Source: Ascarosepion bandense (Eukaryota; Mollusca; Cephalopoda; Sepiida; Sepiidae). From it: DNA of 64,000 nucleotides. The notes under the pieces were generated by a model. That model searched no databases, was not told where the DNA came from, and saw nothing but the letters and a program-made list of their open reading frames with translations. The position numbers and the translations under genes are program-made. Shown here piece after piece: positions 31,757 to 43,000 of the stretch. The stretch spans positions 15,102,501-15,166,500 of the forward strand of contig JBBBDQ010000191.1 in assembly GCA_037127315.1 (NCBI GenBank), in the 5' to 3' direction. Each line of letters starts with the position of its first letter. Position 1 is the first letter of the stretch.

Positions 31757-33514
31757 TTTTGTTTTTCTATTCCCCGAATTGTCAAATAAATTCACATATA
31801 TATGCACATACATACATACATACATGCATACACATACTTACAAACACACATAGAAACAAATATAAACGTGCTCATGCATATGCATACACATATATCTATG
31901 TGCATACATCCCGTTCGATGTATTTATTGCTAATTAAGGAAAGCCTCGAACGACAGAATAAAAATCAATTGCAAATATGACTGCATTCAAATAAATGAGT
32001 GTAAAATAAAAAATAATTTCTAATAATGCCCTGTGTTTAGATAATAATTAAAACATTGAATTCATGTCTGTTTGACACTGCATCCTTGCAATTTAGCAAT
32101 CGAATATCAAAGGAAACTTGTATTTTAATGATGCAGAAAAACATTATTTACGTTCTTAATTCGTTGCTTATTCAATCGGTAAGAGAAAATGTCGAGGAAA
32201 AATACAATCCTTTATATTTAAGAAAACCATGAATAGCAATATTCTATTTTATTGACTTTCTTCTCTGGTCGACTTCAGTACTTTCTTCTTTTCATCATCA
32301 TCCTAACAACAACTCGATTCGATAAACAAGATTAAGTTGTTGTTGATAAAGTACTCTTTGTAGCTAGTATGTTAAAAAAAAAAAAACTTGTAAGTTTGGA
32401 ATCAATTAAGCTTCTTTAATTGATATTGAATGGAATAGATAAAAATATTCACCCCCATTAAAATAAAAAAAAAATATGTTACTTGATCTGTGGACAGTGA
32501 GGTAATAACTGACAGTATAATAAATGTATTTTGGGATAGTTTAAGAATGAAAAAGAAAAAATTTTGTATCAGAACTAGACAGGACCAAGTAAGTGTTTTT
32601 ATAAATATAGGTCTTTATTATTATCTTTGTTTCCTTTGATTTTTGGTGTTGTTACTATTATTAGTATCTTCTTTCTGTTTAGTGTAATACCGTACTGGGT
32701 CATTACTGGAGATTATGGATAAGGCATGTTGGTACGTATATGCATTATGATTTCATAAATTCTGATATTAAATGATACTTAACATGTACAGCTTTATATT
32801 CTCTTAACACTGGTAAAATTCCCTGGAGCAGGTGGACTACACACATTTTTTGTTGTTGTTGTTGTTATTACTATTTTTATTATTATGAGTAGTAGTAGTA
32901 AAAGTAATTACCAAGATAAGTTGAATCCCACAGTTATCTTTTATTTAAAATATTTATTTGGCACAAGGCTACATTTTTTGGAGTACGCACGTTTTATCGC
33001 ACTTCCAGTTTTATGACCTTACGAAAAACTCGTCCTATTTTGTTACAGCAGCAAGTGGACGGGGACGCGCAAGACACACACGCATTCAAAAACACATTTA
33101 AAAAAAGATTGTTTGAAGCAGGCATCTGTTCCTTAATTCCTTTTTAAAAGATGTGTAGTTGCAGAAATTCAGTACCGCTTTTAAAGGAGGATGAAATCCT
33201 ATGTAATTTTTAAAACGCCGTGGGAGGACAGAAATTTTCGATTATTTGTGACCCCCCCCCATCGAGGAGAGTATTCAATTAGGTCTCTATATGATGACGT
33301 GTACACCATCGATCTTTACTATATGATATTCTACAATCCTTACACCCATAAATTGCTTGTGGAAAATGCTTTTGTGAATACTATCATTAAAAAATGCCTA
33401 AACTATCAGTCGATTTAAAACTGGCTAAATGTCTGCATCCAATTGGAACGACTGCTACCATCATTATACTGTGTATATAAGAAATATTTTTCTCAGAGAG
33501 AGACTTAAGAAATA
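31757..33514. other. long AT-rich stretch, no gene seen
   Basis: (CATA)n at 31800-31835, (GTT)n at 32857-32870 and a C run at 33250-33259. No domain in the small frames. Confidence 0.55.
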
Positions 33515-33691
33515 CTAGCAGTATAGCCCGGCGTTGCCCGGGTGTAATGAAAGCTTTATAACTAATCCATGGTCCTGGAGCTCAGACTCTTTGGACGTTG
33601 GCACGAAAGACTAAAAAGCAATAGTTAAAGCGAAACCGTAGACTGAAAGAAAATAAATGGATGTAAGTCAAATTTTGATTTCCTGGTATCG

Positions 33692-33722
<31 letters not shown>

Positions 33723-33978
33723 ATCGATTTTCTGCACTATTGTAAGAACAACAACCTTGAAACTTCTGAATATTGTTTCTTATGTCTTTGTCTATGAGTG
33801 TATAAAATTTGATTAAAATCAGACCACTCCTTCTATAACCCTATTTTTTCGATTATCGATATTTATCGGGGGTACCTCGACACAAAACCTAGCAAAGAAC
33901 ACTCGCAGACGCTTATGGTACAACTGTGTAAATTTCCAAGAAAATCGGTTCAGCCGTTTCGGAGTCTATAGGTAACGG

Positions 33979-34011
<33 letters not shown>

Positions 34012-34035
34012 GTTCCATTTATAAATAAGTTTAGA
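33515..34035 (-). mobile_element. non-autonomous Helitron-like element, best-ended copy
   Basis: On the minus strand it starts TCTAAACTTATTTATAAATG and ends with hairpin CCCGGGCAACGCCGGG plus CTATACTGCTAG followed by T. A TC start, a 3' hairpin about 10 bases before a CTRR end, insertion next to T and no TIRs are the defining Helitron marks. Contains (GT)n near the 5' end and (TA)n at 33694-33721 inside. Confidence 0.68.
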
Positions 34036-34439
34036 TAAGAGTAATTCGCCTTAAATTTTAGGAGAGAATTATATTGAAATAACATCAAACAAATTTTGAT
34101 TTACAAGGCAGTGGAAAGGAAAGGCACAGAGGAACGGGACATTTTTTTTTTGTTTGTTTGTTTGTTTGTTTCGTCCTAACATATTTGTCATGCACATCTA
34201 TATTAAATGGGCGTTGGTTAACCACGAAATATATTTCAATTAGTTAAAATTCCCTACGAAATAATAGTTAAAGTTAGATTGATTTAAATATTTGTATGTT
34301 CATATTTTAGATGTTTTTTACTGGAGGATCAAATAACAACAAGTCTCCTTATTTCTCTAGCGTCATTTTCTGACCAATTTTATCATCCCAACTATGTATC
34401 GTTTTCAGAGTTTCTACCCTTCCTCGAATCTCTAATCCT
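34036..34439. other. spacer, no gene seen
   Basis: T(n)/(TTTG)n at 34141-34170; nothing else recognised. Confidence 0.5.
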
Positions 34440-34790
34440 GGGGTCTATAGTTATCTTCGACCTCCCGATACACAATCCACCCACGTCTATTGAACAAGTG
34501 TGGAGGCTCATCCCTTGTTCCCTGTTTAGGATGTGGTTTCCGGCTTTCTCTTTACCAATCTTCTCACTTTTTTTTTTTTTTCAATTGGAGTAGATAGACT
34601 AAACTCGCCCGGTTCACACTCCACCCACGTCTATTGAACAGGTTAAGAGGCTCATCCCTTATTCCCTGTTTAGGATGTGGTTTCCGGCTTTCTCTTTACC
34701 AATCTTCTCACTCTTACGTAGCCCCCTGCACATCAGTGGCGTTACCGCCTTGCTCGGGGTGATACGATTAAAAAAAAAAAAAAAAAATTT
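34440..34790 (+). mobile_element. LINE 3' tail with internal duplication and poly(A)
   Basis: The CACGTCTATTGAACA...GGATGTGGTTTCCGGC block occurs at 34484-34570 and again at 34624-34712, linked by a T run and AATTGGAGTAGATAGACTAA. It ends CGCCTTGCTCGGGGTGATAC then A(18). Same two-block architecture as 5345-5650. Confidence 0.7.
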
Positions 34791-35469
34791 AGGAATAACC
34801 ACTAAATGCCTACACTGTGAAAGTACAATTAATGACAAATGAAAAAAATAATAATAAAATTTTCTCTGGACTGCAGGCATTATCATTCGACAGAAACATT
34901 TAAGAGTCGGAGAGAATATCAAATCATAATAATATTAACGGTAAAGAATATAAAAATAATGTGATGTAAATATTACTGATGCATAAGAACAAACCAGGGA
35001 ATCTCTCACTATTTCAGATACAAAAGATTGTGTTCATGAGAACTGCTATTCAGAAAATGTCTCTCTGTGTAATCATGTTCAGTAACTTTCAAAAAGACAA
35101 ACCTTTCTTTACCGGTAAAGGACTGAGAACGTTGTATCAAACAGAATATCAAGAAAACTACGACTACTACTAAAAATAATAATCTAATATCATCATCCTA
35201 GAAGCCCATATACTGGGGCAAAAATACTAAAAATGTGAAAGTATAATTAATGACAAATGAAAAGAAATAATTTTTCTAAGCTGAAGGTAGGAGGTGGGAT
35301 GTGACCATTATCACACGGTAGAAGCATTTAAGAGCCGATGAGGATATAAAATCATAATAATTTCCCTGCACTACAGGACGAAGGTGAAATCTGACTTACC
35401 ATATATATTTGTAGCTTTCAAGTACAGAAATTGAATACATTGAAACGCTAATCTCTTCTCATAAAAAAG

Positions 35470-35585
35470 GGTTACGGTCATATCACGTTGAAACACCGGT
35501 TCTCGTACGATCACCGAAGTTGAGCAACGTTGAGTCTGGTCAATACGTAGACGAGTTACCGCTTGGGAATACCAGGTGTTGTAAA
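35470..35585 (+). pseudogene. 5S rRNA-like head of SINE
   Basis: GGTCATATCACGTTGAA, CGATCACCGAAGTTGAGCAA, TCTGGTCAATACGTAGACGA and GGGAATACCAGGTGTTGTAA follow 5S rRNA throughout. The C-box region is more altered than in copy 1. Confidence 0.82.
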
Positions 35586-35745
35586 CTTGGAGGTGGCTTG
35601 GAATTGGAATTCGGAGAGCCGAGTTCCAATTTCAGTTGGATTTCTTGTATTCACTTTCATGCAAATATCCTTGTTGAAGGAATTAATCCACCTCTTCTCG
35701 ACTTCCACCACCTAAGGATCAATTAATCGGATTTATATCAATAGA
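35470..35745 (+). mobile_element. chimeric 5S rRNA/tRNA SINE, copy 2
   Basis: 5S-like head 35470-35585, then GGAATTCGGAGAGCCGAGTT and a B-box-like GAGTTCCAATTTCAG, then body TTGTATTCACTTTCATGCAA and TTAATCCACCTCTTC. The 3' part is truncated or diverged. Confidence 0.72.
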
Positions 35746-36020
35746 TCATTATGGGCTAAAAAAAAAAAATCTTACAATCTAAAAAATATTTCTGGCTTTA
35801 AATAACCTGCAAAAAGGTTGATAAACCATAAAAAACAAATCAATTTCACTATTTCATATATATTCAAGAGAACTGCTGACATACTCAGAAAAATTCTCAG
35901 TGTAACTATTCAATAACTTTCTAAATAAATTGCTTTTACTTCATAGTAAAGCATTGTATCAAACAACAAATCAAGAAAACTACTACTATTACTGCTAATA
36001 ATAATAATAATCATGATGGT

Positions 36021-36883
36021 GGTGACATTATTATCATTATGATCATTATCTTGGGAGTTCATAAGTTTTGGAGATACTGTCACAAAAATGGCTAAAAATA
36101 AAAAAAATACAGGTACCCAGTGTTTACGCCATTTTCAAATATTTACATCACAAATGACACTAATTGTTTGCCTTGAAATTAATATCTGATCAATAGCTAA
36201 TGATGTGGCCTGTTTATTAATACGAAAACCTGGTAAAATATTCATGTCGTGTGCGTGAGTGCAAACTTGAATAACATTTAGGAGAGCGTGAAAGAGCAAA
36301 TGAAATGCATATCAATCGAGGAAGGAAAGTCAGACGAATTTCAAAATATATAAGTAAACTCAACATGTTATCCGTATAAGGGCGAATTATAAGAGATGGT
36401 CATTCATTTGCTGTACAGCAGCAGTTAGTATAAGGTTCATAAAACTTTGCAACGATTTCGATCCTCGTTGGATGCCTCAGATAGCTGGCGTTGTGCAAAA
36501 GTAGGTTTATTTGAAATTATTTCAATTTTCACATTCATGTTTGAGTTGGCAGTTCATTACTGGATGCAGCTTGAATTACAGTCAACGAATTTCTCGTATC
36601 AAATATTTTTGTCATTACTTTTTGACTAGTATTTTTAGTAAAAATTAGTATTTCGAATATTTTCTAACTTCTTAGTGCCTAGTTCTTCTAATTCTTATTA
36701 GCACGAGTTTTAACAACAGCCTACTAAGATGTGTTGCCCATGTTCTACAAAGGTCTTAGTATCCGTTCGGGTTCATCTGTAATATCTAATCCCATTAACT
36801 AAACTACAGTAGGTCATTTACTTATTGATGTTTATAGAGTTTATACAAAGAGATGAACTGATTCGCTTTTTTTTTCTTTTTTC

Positions 36884-36930
<47 letters not shown>

Positions 36931-36937
36931 AACATCT
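36021..36937. other. intergenic, (ATT)n
   Basis: No gene recognised; (ATT)n at 36889-36927 immediately before a SINE-1 head. Confidence 0.5.
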
Positions 36938-37240
36938 TGCGTTGTAGTGCATTGGATATCGGCTCGGAACGAGAAATCGGGAAGCCAAGTTCGAATTCCA
37001 GCTGAATTCATTGCATTCACTTACGCGCAAATACCCATGGGAAAGGTATTAATCCGTCTCTTCCCTCCAGTTATGGGTTAAATAACAGGACAGATTGGGT
37101 TCTATAGCCTTGGTCGGCAACCATTCTACCGCAGAGAGCAATGGCAACCCACTGCGAGATAATCTTCTGCTCAGTCAGTCATGTCTCTTTCGAGACATGA
37201 TCACCCAAGCGTGTATCACGTGTGGCACTTAACTGACTGA
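36938..37240 (+). mobile_element. SINE-1 full-length copy
   Basis: GCGTTGTAGTGCATTGGATA head, B box AGTTCGAATTCC, all body blocks, inverted AGACATGACTGACTGAG-type hairpin around CATGTCTCTTTCGAGACATG, tail ACTTAACTGACTG. Confidence 0.9.
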
Positions 37241-37314
37241 CTTATCAACTCTTTGCGGGTGACTGAAAGCCAGAAAATATTTTTAAATTGTAAGATAATA
37301 ATTATTTAGTGTCA

Positions 37315-37596
37315 CATGTCTTACTACTAATTAACCCGTAACTGGGGGAGAAGAGGTGAGTTAAAATCTTTCCCAAGATTATTTACATGTAAATGAATAT
37401 AATTGACTCAACTGAAATTGGAACTCGGCTCTCTGGTTAATATTTCTGAGCCATTATTCATTGCACCATAGCCACATCCAGGCTTACAGCACCTCGTATT
37501 TCCAAGCGGCCACTCATCTCGTTACTGAACAAGCTCAATGTTGCTTAACTTCGGTGATTGTACGGGAACCGGCGTTTGACCATGTGACTGTAAGCC
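37315..37596 (-). mobile_element. chimeric 5S rRNA/tRNA SINE, copy 3
   Basis: Minus-strand order 5S (37596-37482), GCTATGGTGCAATGAATAAT (A-box region), GAGTTCCAATTTCAG (B box), TATTCATTTACATG body. About 90 bases beyond the 5S end also match the flank of copy 2, so this locus and 35.4 kb are linked by an inverted duplication. Confidence 0.7.
37482..37596 (-). pseudogene. 5S rRNA-like head of SINE
   Basis: GCTTACAGTCACATGG, CAATCACCGAAGTTAAGCAA, GTTCAGTAACGAGATGAGTG and ACGAGGTGCTGTAAGC are 5S-like with more changes than copy 1. Confidence 0.8.
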
Positions 37597-37689
37597 TTAA
37601 GAAAAAAAGATTACTGCTTTAATGCATTCAATTTCTGTGGACTTGAAAGCTACAAACATTTATGCTAATGAGGCACTAATTGAATACAG

Positions 37690-39387
37690 TGGTCCGCAAA
37701 TAAAAAATAGGAACATTTTTGGAAATAATTTTTGAACATTGTCCATCTTTAGTCCGCGATACCCGAAAAATATTTATTTTTATATTGATTTAAAATGAGG
37801 TCCTATTTAAAATACTGGCGCAATTGATCCCTGGTTTTTAGAGTTATTAAAATTAATTATTTTGCGAATGAAAAAAAAAAGACTATTTTGAGGTGAAGTA
37901 CAAAAAGACTTTTAAATAAAGAACACAGTTATATACATTTTGGATTAAAGAAGAAAAATGTAAATATATTATTAAATTTATGCATCGTTTTATTCTTCAT
38001 TTAAGATAAATAATTTTAAACCTCAAATGTGTGTTCATGTGCTTCCAAAAATTCCCACGCAAAATAATTTTTTAAAAAAATTTTAATTTTTAAAAAGTTT
38101 TTTTTTCAAACAGATAAAAAACAGAGAAAATTAAGAAATATGCAGGTATCAAGTATGTTAAGTTTCAAACTTGACATTTGTAAATAACGTTGATAATGTG
38201 AGTTAGTCTAATGTGAGTCAAAAAGTCAGGGATCGATTCGATACTGTGTCGATATTTGTAATATAGTAACAACTCTAAACAGAAGCTTATGAAGCTTTGG
38301 TGCTGAAAAACGTTTATTTTATTATGATGGATGGTTACAAGCGAGAGGGGAGATGGGATGTGCTTATTTTATTAACATAACTCCCTTTCTTATAACTCCC
38401 TTTCTAAATCGATAAAACAATCAATATTTTTATATTCTGATTAATGTTGCAGCCTAAAATAGTTTGAAATATACTAATCTACAAAAAAACATTTCCCCAC
38501 AAAAAAAAAAATCCCTACTTTTTTTTTTTTACAAATGTGCCAATCTGTTTTTAAATAGTCCTGCACAAAGACGATAGAAGAAAATTCTAAGCCTGTAAAC
38601 AATAACGATTTGTTCTTTTAAAACCAGGAAAAAAATATGTATTTATTTATTAGATGTTACTTTTACAAATGTTAAAGTTGGCCTAATATATTTTCGGCGT
38701 GATACAATGGTGAACATGATCAGACTAGTTGGCCAATATTAATCTAAATGGTGACCAAGATCGTAACTGAGATCCCCACAAACAAAACTCCACATTAAAT
38801 AACCCAACATGTTATATATGTTGTAAAATTAACCAACCCTACATTCTTGAAACAAAAATTGTTACAATATATGAATTCGAATAGATAGGTTTTTAAAAAG
38901 AAAAATGATATTTCCAACTTTTAATAAAATTTCCACCTATTATTTTTATTCGTTTATTTATAAAGTGTAAATAATTTTACAAAATAAATATTTCAATTGA
39001 AAGAGACTGAGGATGTAAGTTTTTCTATTTGTCTGTCTGTTATGTACAAATGCACAGAAATCACCTTTGTTTACTTTATATTACTATGGTTTTTGTGAAA
39101 CAATAGACGCAATTTTTATAACATTTGAAAGATTTTTTTCAAACTACTTTATAATATTTAGGCTCTGTTTGCGCATTTCCAAAGGGTAACATAATGTAAA
39201 TGTAGTGGCCAGATGGCTATAAAAAATATTTGGTTTGCATTATTCAATGAAAATAAAACATTCTGTTTTACACATAAATGTACACTACAGCAAGGAGGCA
39301 AATAATAATTGAAAAATACACACTTAATTGGCATTGCTGTTTACAGTAGAGACAGATACAAACGGAATGAAATGATTAAAGACAATG
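37690..39387. other. long AT-rich stretch, no gene seen
   Basis: A CAGTGGTCCGCAAATAAAAA word at 37688 looks like a Tc1-type end but no partner was found. Nothing else recognised. Confidence 0.5.
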
Positions 39388-39705
39388 ATAGATAATGAGC
39401 TGTTTTCGATAGATAATTTGCTGTTTTTGTAGATGATTTCTGTTATTAAGTAATTTTAATGTTTTTGATAGATAATTTTCTGTTTTAGATATCTGATTCG
39501 TTGTTTCAGATAGATATATAAATAGATAATTTTCTCTTTAGATAAATCATTTGTAGTTTCAGATAGCTATAAAGGTTACATTGTAGTTTCAGATAAATAT
39601 ATATGAAGATAGATAAATAATTTGCAGTTTCATATAGATAATTTTCAATTTCAAATGATTATATATAAAATATTTAATTTGCAATTTCATATAAATATTT
39701 TAAAA
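39388..39705. repeat. degenerate tandem repeat (GATAGATAATTT...TGTTTCA)
   Basis: GATAGATAAT, TTGCTGTTT and TTTCAGATA recur about a dozen times with uneven spacing, roughly 25-30 bases. Confidence 0.6.
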
Positions 39706-39779
39706 TTGATTAGATAATGAATATACTGAGATAGGTGAGAAAAGCTTAAGCTAGATTACACACACACACCCACACAGTA

Positions 39780-40000
39780 AAGGTGTTTAGTGGCAAAATT
39801 GCTGGGAGGGTCACGAAGGTCATTTTAGGCAGGAAAAGCATTGTCATAAGGTGTTCGATATCAAAATAAGAAAAGGCCATTAATAGAATGAATGTGGACA
39901 AACTTGTCACTTAGCTGTATGACCCTGAAGAGTGAAGACATGATAATAATGCCCTCACGGAACTTCGAAATATGCATGACTGAAATAATAACGCTGTTAT
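39780..40000. repeat. dispersed repeat (GTTTAGTGGCAAA family)
   Basis: GTGTTTAGTGGCAAAATTGC, CATTTTAGGCA, TTGTCATAA.GTG.TTCGAT and AATGTGGA.AA..TTGTCA recur at 44878-45110 in the same order. Possibly a Penelope-type terminal region; unproven. Confidence 0.5.
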
Positions 40001-40052
40001 GTGACAAGTTTCTCCGCATGATATATATGTGTGTGTGTGTGTTTGCTTGCTT

Positions 40053-40476
40053 CATTGAAAATGACAGACAAGTTATCATTAAGTTTTTTTATATAATTTT
40101 TCATGTGTTCATATATTTTTTTAATTTTCGCAACTCAAATTATATAAGAATTGTCCAAAGGTTTTGTACTTTCGGGCGCTTTCGACTATATTTTTAGCCA
40201 TTATCAATAATTAATTTTGTTTTACTTATAAATAAACATGTGGAAAGTTTATGCATATAGTCTTGTGTATGCTAAACTTTCCACATGTTTATTTATAAGT
40301 AAAAAAAAATTAATTCTTGATAATGGCTAAAAGTATAAACCGAGAGCGCTCGAAAGAACAAAACCTTTGAACAATTCTGATATAATTTGAGTTCGGAAAA
40401 TGAAAAAAGATATACGAACACGTGAAAAATTATATAAAAAAAATTAATGATAATTACTTGTCTGTCATTTTCAATG
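40053..40476. mobile_element. 424-bp palindromic fold-back element
   Basis: Arms start CATTGAAAATGACAGACAAG and end in its inverse. They stay complementary through the TTGTCCAAAGGTTTTGT and TAAATAAACATGTGGAAAGT blocks to a centre near 40258. No gene. Confidence 0.75.
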
Positions 40477-40518
40477 AAACCTGTATAAAAGAAGGAGTGG
40501 TTCCCAAATACACAATAT

Positions 40519-40900
40519 ACACTACCGGCCATAATTATTAGGCCACCCCAGTGTTTTAAAAAAATTGATGTATTTCATACTATTTTTTTTAGTATTTATT
40601 GCAAAGTGAATAATTGTAAATGAAAATAAAATTGTTCTTTTGTTAATACTGCACAATAACATGTGCATGAAATGAATTTATTACCTACATTGCAATTTCA
40701 TCAATGAAAGAAAGAAGAAACTTTAAGGCGATTCGGACGAGTTCATCTTTGCTTCCTTGGATTGTAAAATTTTGCAAAGTAATAACAAAAGAACCATTCT
40801 ATTTTCATTTAGAATTATCCACTTGGCAATACATACTAAAAATAGTATGAAATACATTATTTCTTTTAAAAAACTGGTGTGGCCTAATAATTATGACCGG

Positions 40901-40904
<4 letters not shown>
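40519..40904. mobile_element. Tc1/mariner-like MITE with long TIRs
   Basis: CACTACCGGCCATAATTATT at the left and TTACCGGTCATAATTATTAG (inverted) at the right. Homology continues to TGTATTTCATACTATTTTT and AATGAAAATA on both arms. Bounded by TA. Non-autonomous; no transposase. Confidence 0.75.

Positions 40905-40950
<46 letters not shown>
40902..40950. repeat. (TA)n microsatellite
   Basis: Pure TA directly at the MITE's right end. Confidence 0.95.
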
Positions 40951-40955
<5 letters not shown>

Positions 40956-41124
40956 TTTTATAAATTCTATTTTTCTTTAAAGAGACCAACACAAATGACT
41001 TTCTTTACTTTTCCAACTTAGGACAGTTACATCACACTAAGTAAACTCTTTTCATTTCCTTTTTAACTTTTAATATCATAAAAAAACTAATCGCAAGTTA
41101 AAATATATATACATATATATCTAT

Positions 41125-41131
41125 ATCTTAC
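41125..41131 (-). other. splice donor of the homeobox-like exon
   Basis: Minus strand reads ATTCCTG|GTAAGATA, a good donor; phase 1 (after the first base of a Gly codon). The frame stops shortly after (Lys-Ile-stop) if unspliced. The intron runs leftward into repeats. Confidence 0.7.
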
Positions 41132-42605
41132 CAGGAATGATGTTGATTGGAATATTTCGATCATTCTCGACTTTCTCCGGACTTTCGACCTCTCCTGTTC
41201 GACAGTAATCATCATTATTGTTATCATCATTATCACCGTCATAATCGTAATTGTCATCATCTTTATTTTTGTTCTCGCCTGTATTCTTGTTCTTACTATT
41301 GTTGTTGTTGCTGTTGCTAGCAAGGCCCTCTAACGTGTCTCCTCCCTTACTGACATCATCATCATCATCAACTTCAATATTTTTTATAACATTGTTTTTG
41401 TTGGTCATTCTGTTATTATTGTTATTGTTACTATTCTTTTCTGTTGTGTCACCGTTAGAGTTTCTTGTGGCAAGAGCCTGAACGTCAACTTCAGAGACCC
41501 CCGTCGACATCAATGTAAATGGCATGGGAGGGGTAAAGTCCGACGCTTGTCTCAAGTACGTCGGGGATTGATGAGAAGGGTGGGGTGATGTCGACGGGCC
41601 ACCATCTTGTCCCCTAAGTGGCTGACGGTGATGGTATTGGTGAGGATGAAGTTGGTAATGCCGGTGCCGTAGTGGATAGAAGAGGGAGACCGGTCCATGG
41701 TCATATCGTGGGCCGTGATAGCAGTAGTGAGGCTTACCCCGACTGCTATTACCGTGAAAAGAGTCTTCCTCTCTTGCTTCGCTAGCCAGCACCCTCTTCT
41801 CGTCACTGTCCGATATACCCAGGATTGAAGCTATGGAGTGGATATTTCTGGACGATGGGGTATCCATACGAAAAACTCCGTCCGCAACTGTACCAATATC
41901 ATGACCATGATTATTATTTTTACTCTTGTCAGGTGTGGTATTTATCTCATTATCGCTATCACCTGTGATGATTGAACCTATTGTTATATCCTGATAACCA
42001 TCTCCGTCAATAATGATAGGCGTGTTGTTTATCTTTTCGCTTTTCACAATATCTGAATTTATATATCCTTGTGAGTTTTCAAACGTATTTGATATTTTTT
42101 GGATATCTTTGGTAACACATTTAAATTTTAAAAAGGGAACATTGTCTTTACTCTCCCCAGCAAAAGGGTTACAAAAACCACAGCGATTATCTCGGGGATT
42201 ATATTTTACAGGATTTCTTAATCTATCGTAAGGTTTAATTTGCCCGCTGGCAAAACAATGATTTATCGGGTTGCGAACAGAGGTACTGTTGTGAAATAAC
42301 TGTTCTAAGTTAGCAGGGCATCTATTTGGGGAATTGGTGTTACCTTGGAGTACGTCTCTCGGGGTAGAACTATTACCAGCCGATGCGTGAATGTCAAATT
42401 TTTTATCAGTGGTGTTTTTATTATATTTGTTGTTCGTGGTGATAGAGATATTAGCCTGGGGAGCACTAGTAGCACTGGCCATTTCAGTGTGGTCCAACAT
42501 GTCCTTACGGTGGATTGTTCCACTGTGGGTGGTTTTAGTTTTAATTGAATTTGTGTCACTACTGTTGTCACTACTACGACTGTTCTCATCTCGGATCGAA
42601 CTCAT
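41132..42605 (-). CDS. 5' coding exon of a putative paired-class (Rx-like) homeobox gene
   Basis: Open for about 491 codons from an ATG at 42603-42605 (context GACATGA) to a splice donor at 41131. The open frame extends 28 codons further upstream to a stop at 42693 but has no ATG there. Features: low-complexity Ser/Thr/Asn-rich start; CGFCNP patch; HSIASILG octapeptide at 41817-41840 (about residues 256-263), an engrailed-homology-1 type repressor motif that recruits Groucho; His-rich HRHYQLHPHQYHHRQ about 50 residues on; poly-Asn, DDDDD and Asn/Asp-rich tracts near the end. Rx proteins carry HSI.AILG upstream of the homeodomain, and homeodomain exons usually follow an intron, so Rx is the best guess; other paired-class factors are possible. 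No homeodomain was seen in the window. It is the only long, repeat-free, codon-like frame here. Confidence 0.72.
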
Positions 42606-42712
42606 GTCGATGCATTTGCCGATGATAGCCGTCTTTAGATTTCTGGATGTCCCATTCGGGTTCCGTCCACTGATTACAACCACCGGCAATCCTCAATAAG
42701 GCCAACCCGAGG

Positions 42713-42749
<37 letters not shown>

Positions 42750-43000
42750 CCTCTCCGTTCTTTTTCCTTTTCTTTCCTTTTTCATCTCTTTCATATCGAC
42801 TCACTCTATTAATTTCTATGCATCTTTCTCTTTACCTGTTTTTCATTCTCTTTCCCTGACCAGATTTTCTCCTCCCTCAGTTGTCGTACCTTTCTTCCAA
42901 ACATTTCTCACACTTTCTCCTTTTTTTTTTTTTTTTTGTCACTCTTTCTCTTTCAGTGTTACTTCCTTTGTTTCGTCTATTATGAAATACATCTCACCTT
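42606..43000 (-). promoter_or_regulatory. probable 5' UTR/upstream region with (GA)n
   Basis: Minus strand is purine-rich, with (GA)n at 42718-42750 and an A run at 42921-42937. Position just upstream of the exon suggests leader or promoter-proximal DNA. An upstream exon is possible (CTTATTGAG at 42692-42700). No TATA box asserted. Confidence 0.35.

Larger units (their letters stand above)
34814..36020. repeat. local partial duplication
   Basis: 34814-34935 resembles 35231-35363 (GTGAAAGTA.AATTAATGAC, CATTTAAGAG.CG). 34990-35190 resembles 35840-36010 (ATTTCA.ATA, GAGAACTGCT, GTATCAAACA, ATCAAGAAAACTAC). The second copy is interrupted by the chimeric SINE. Confidence 0.6.

Noticed and set aside
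33191..33418. 75-residue plus-strand frame as a gene
   Set aside because: Short, no domain, crosses a C run; no supporting context.
37688..37707. Tc1-type terminal repeat (CAGTGGTCCGCAAATAAAAA)
   Set aside because: No inverted partner located in the following 2 kb.
1..41100. A homeodomain exon on the minus strand downstream of the Rx-like exon
   Set aside because: No frame with the helix III WFQNRR-type signature was seen; it probably lies outside the window, though a short exon could be missed by eye.
42606..42689. Using the first 28 open codons as the N-terminus of the homeobox-like exon
   Set aside because: That stretch begins with TTG and contains no ATG; the first usable ATG is at 42605.
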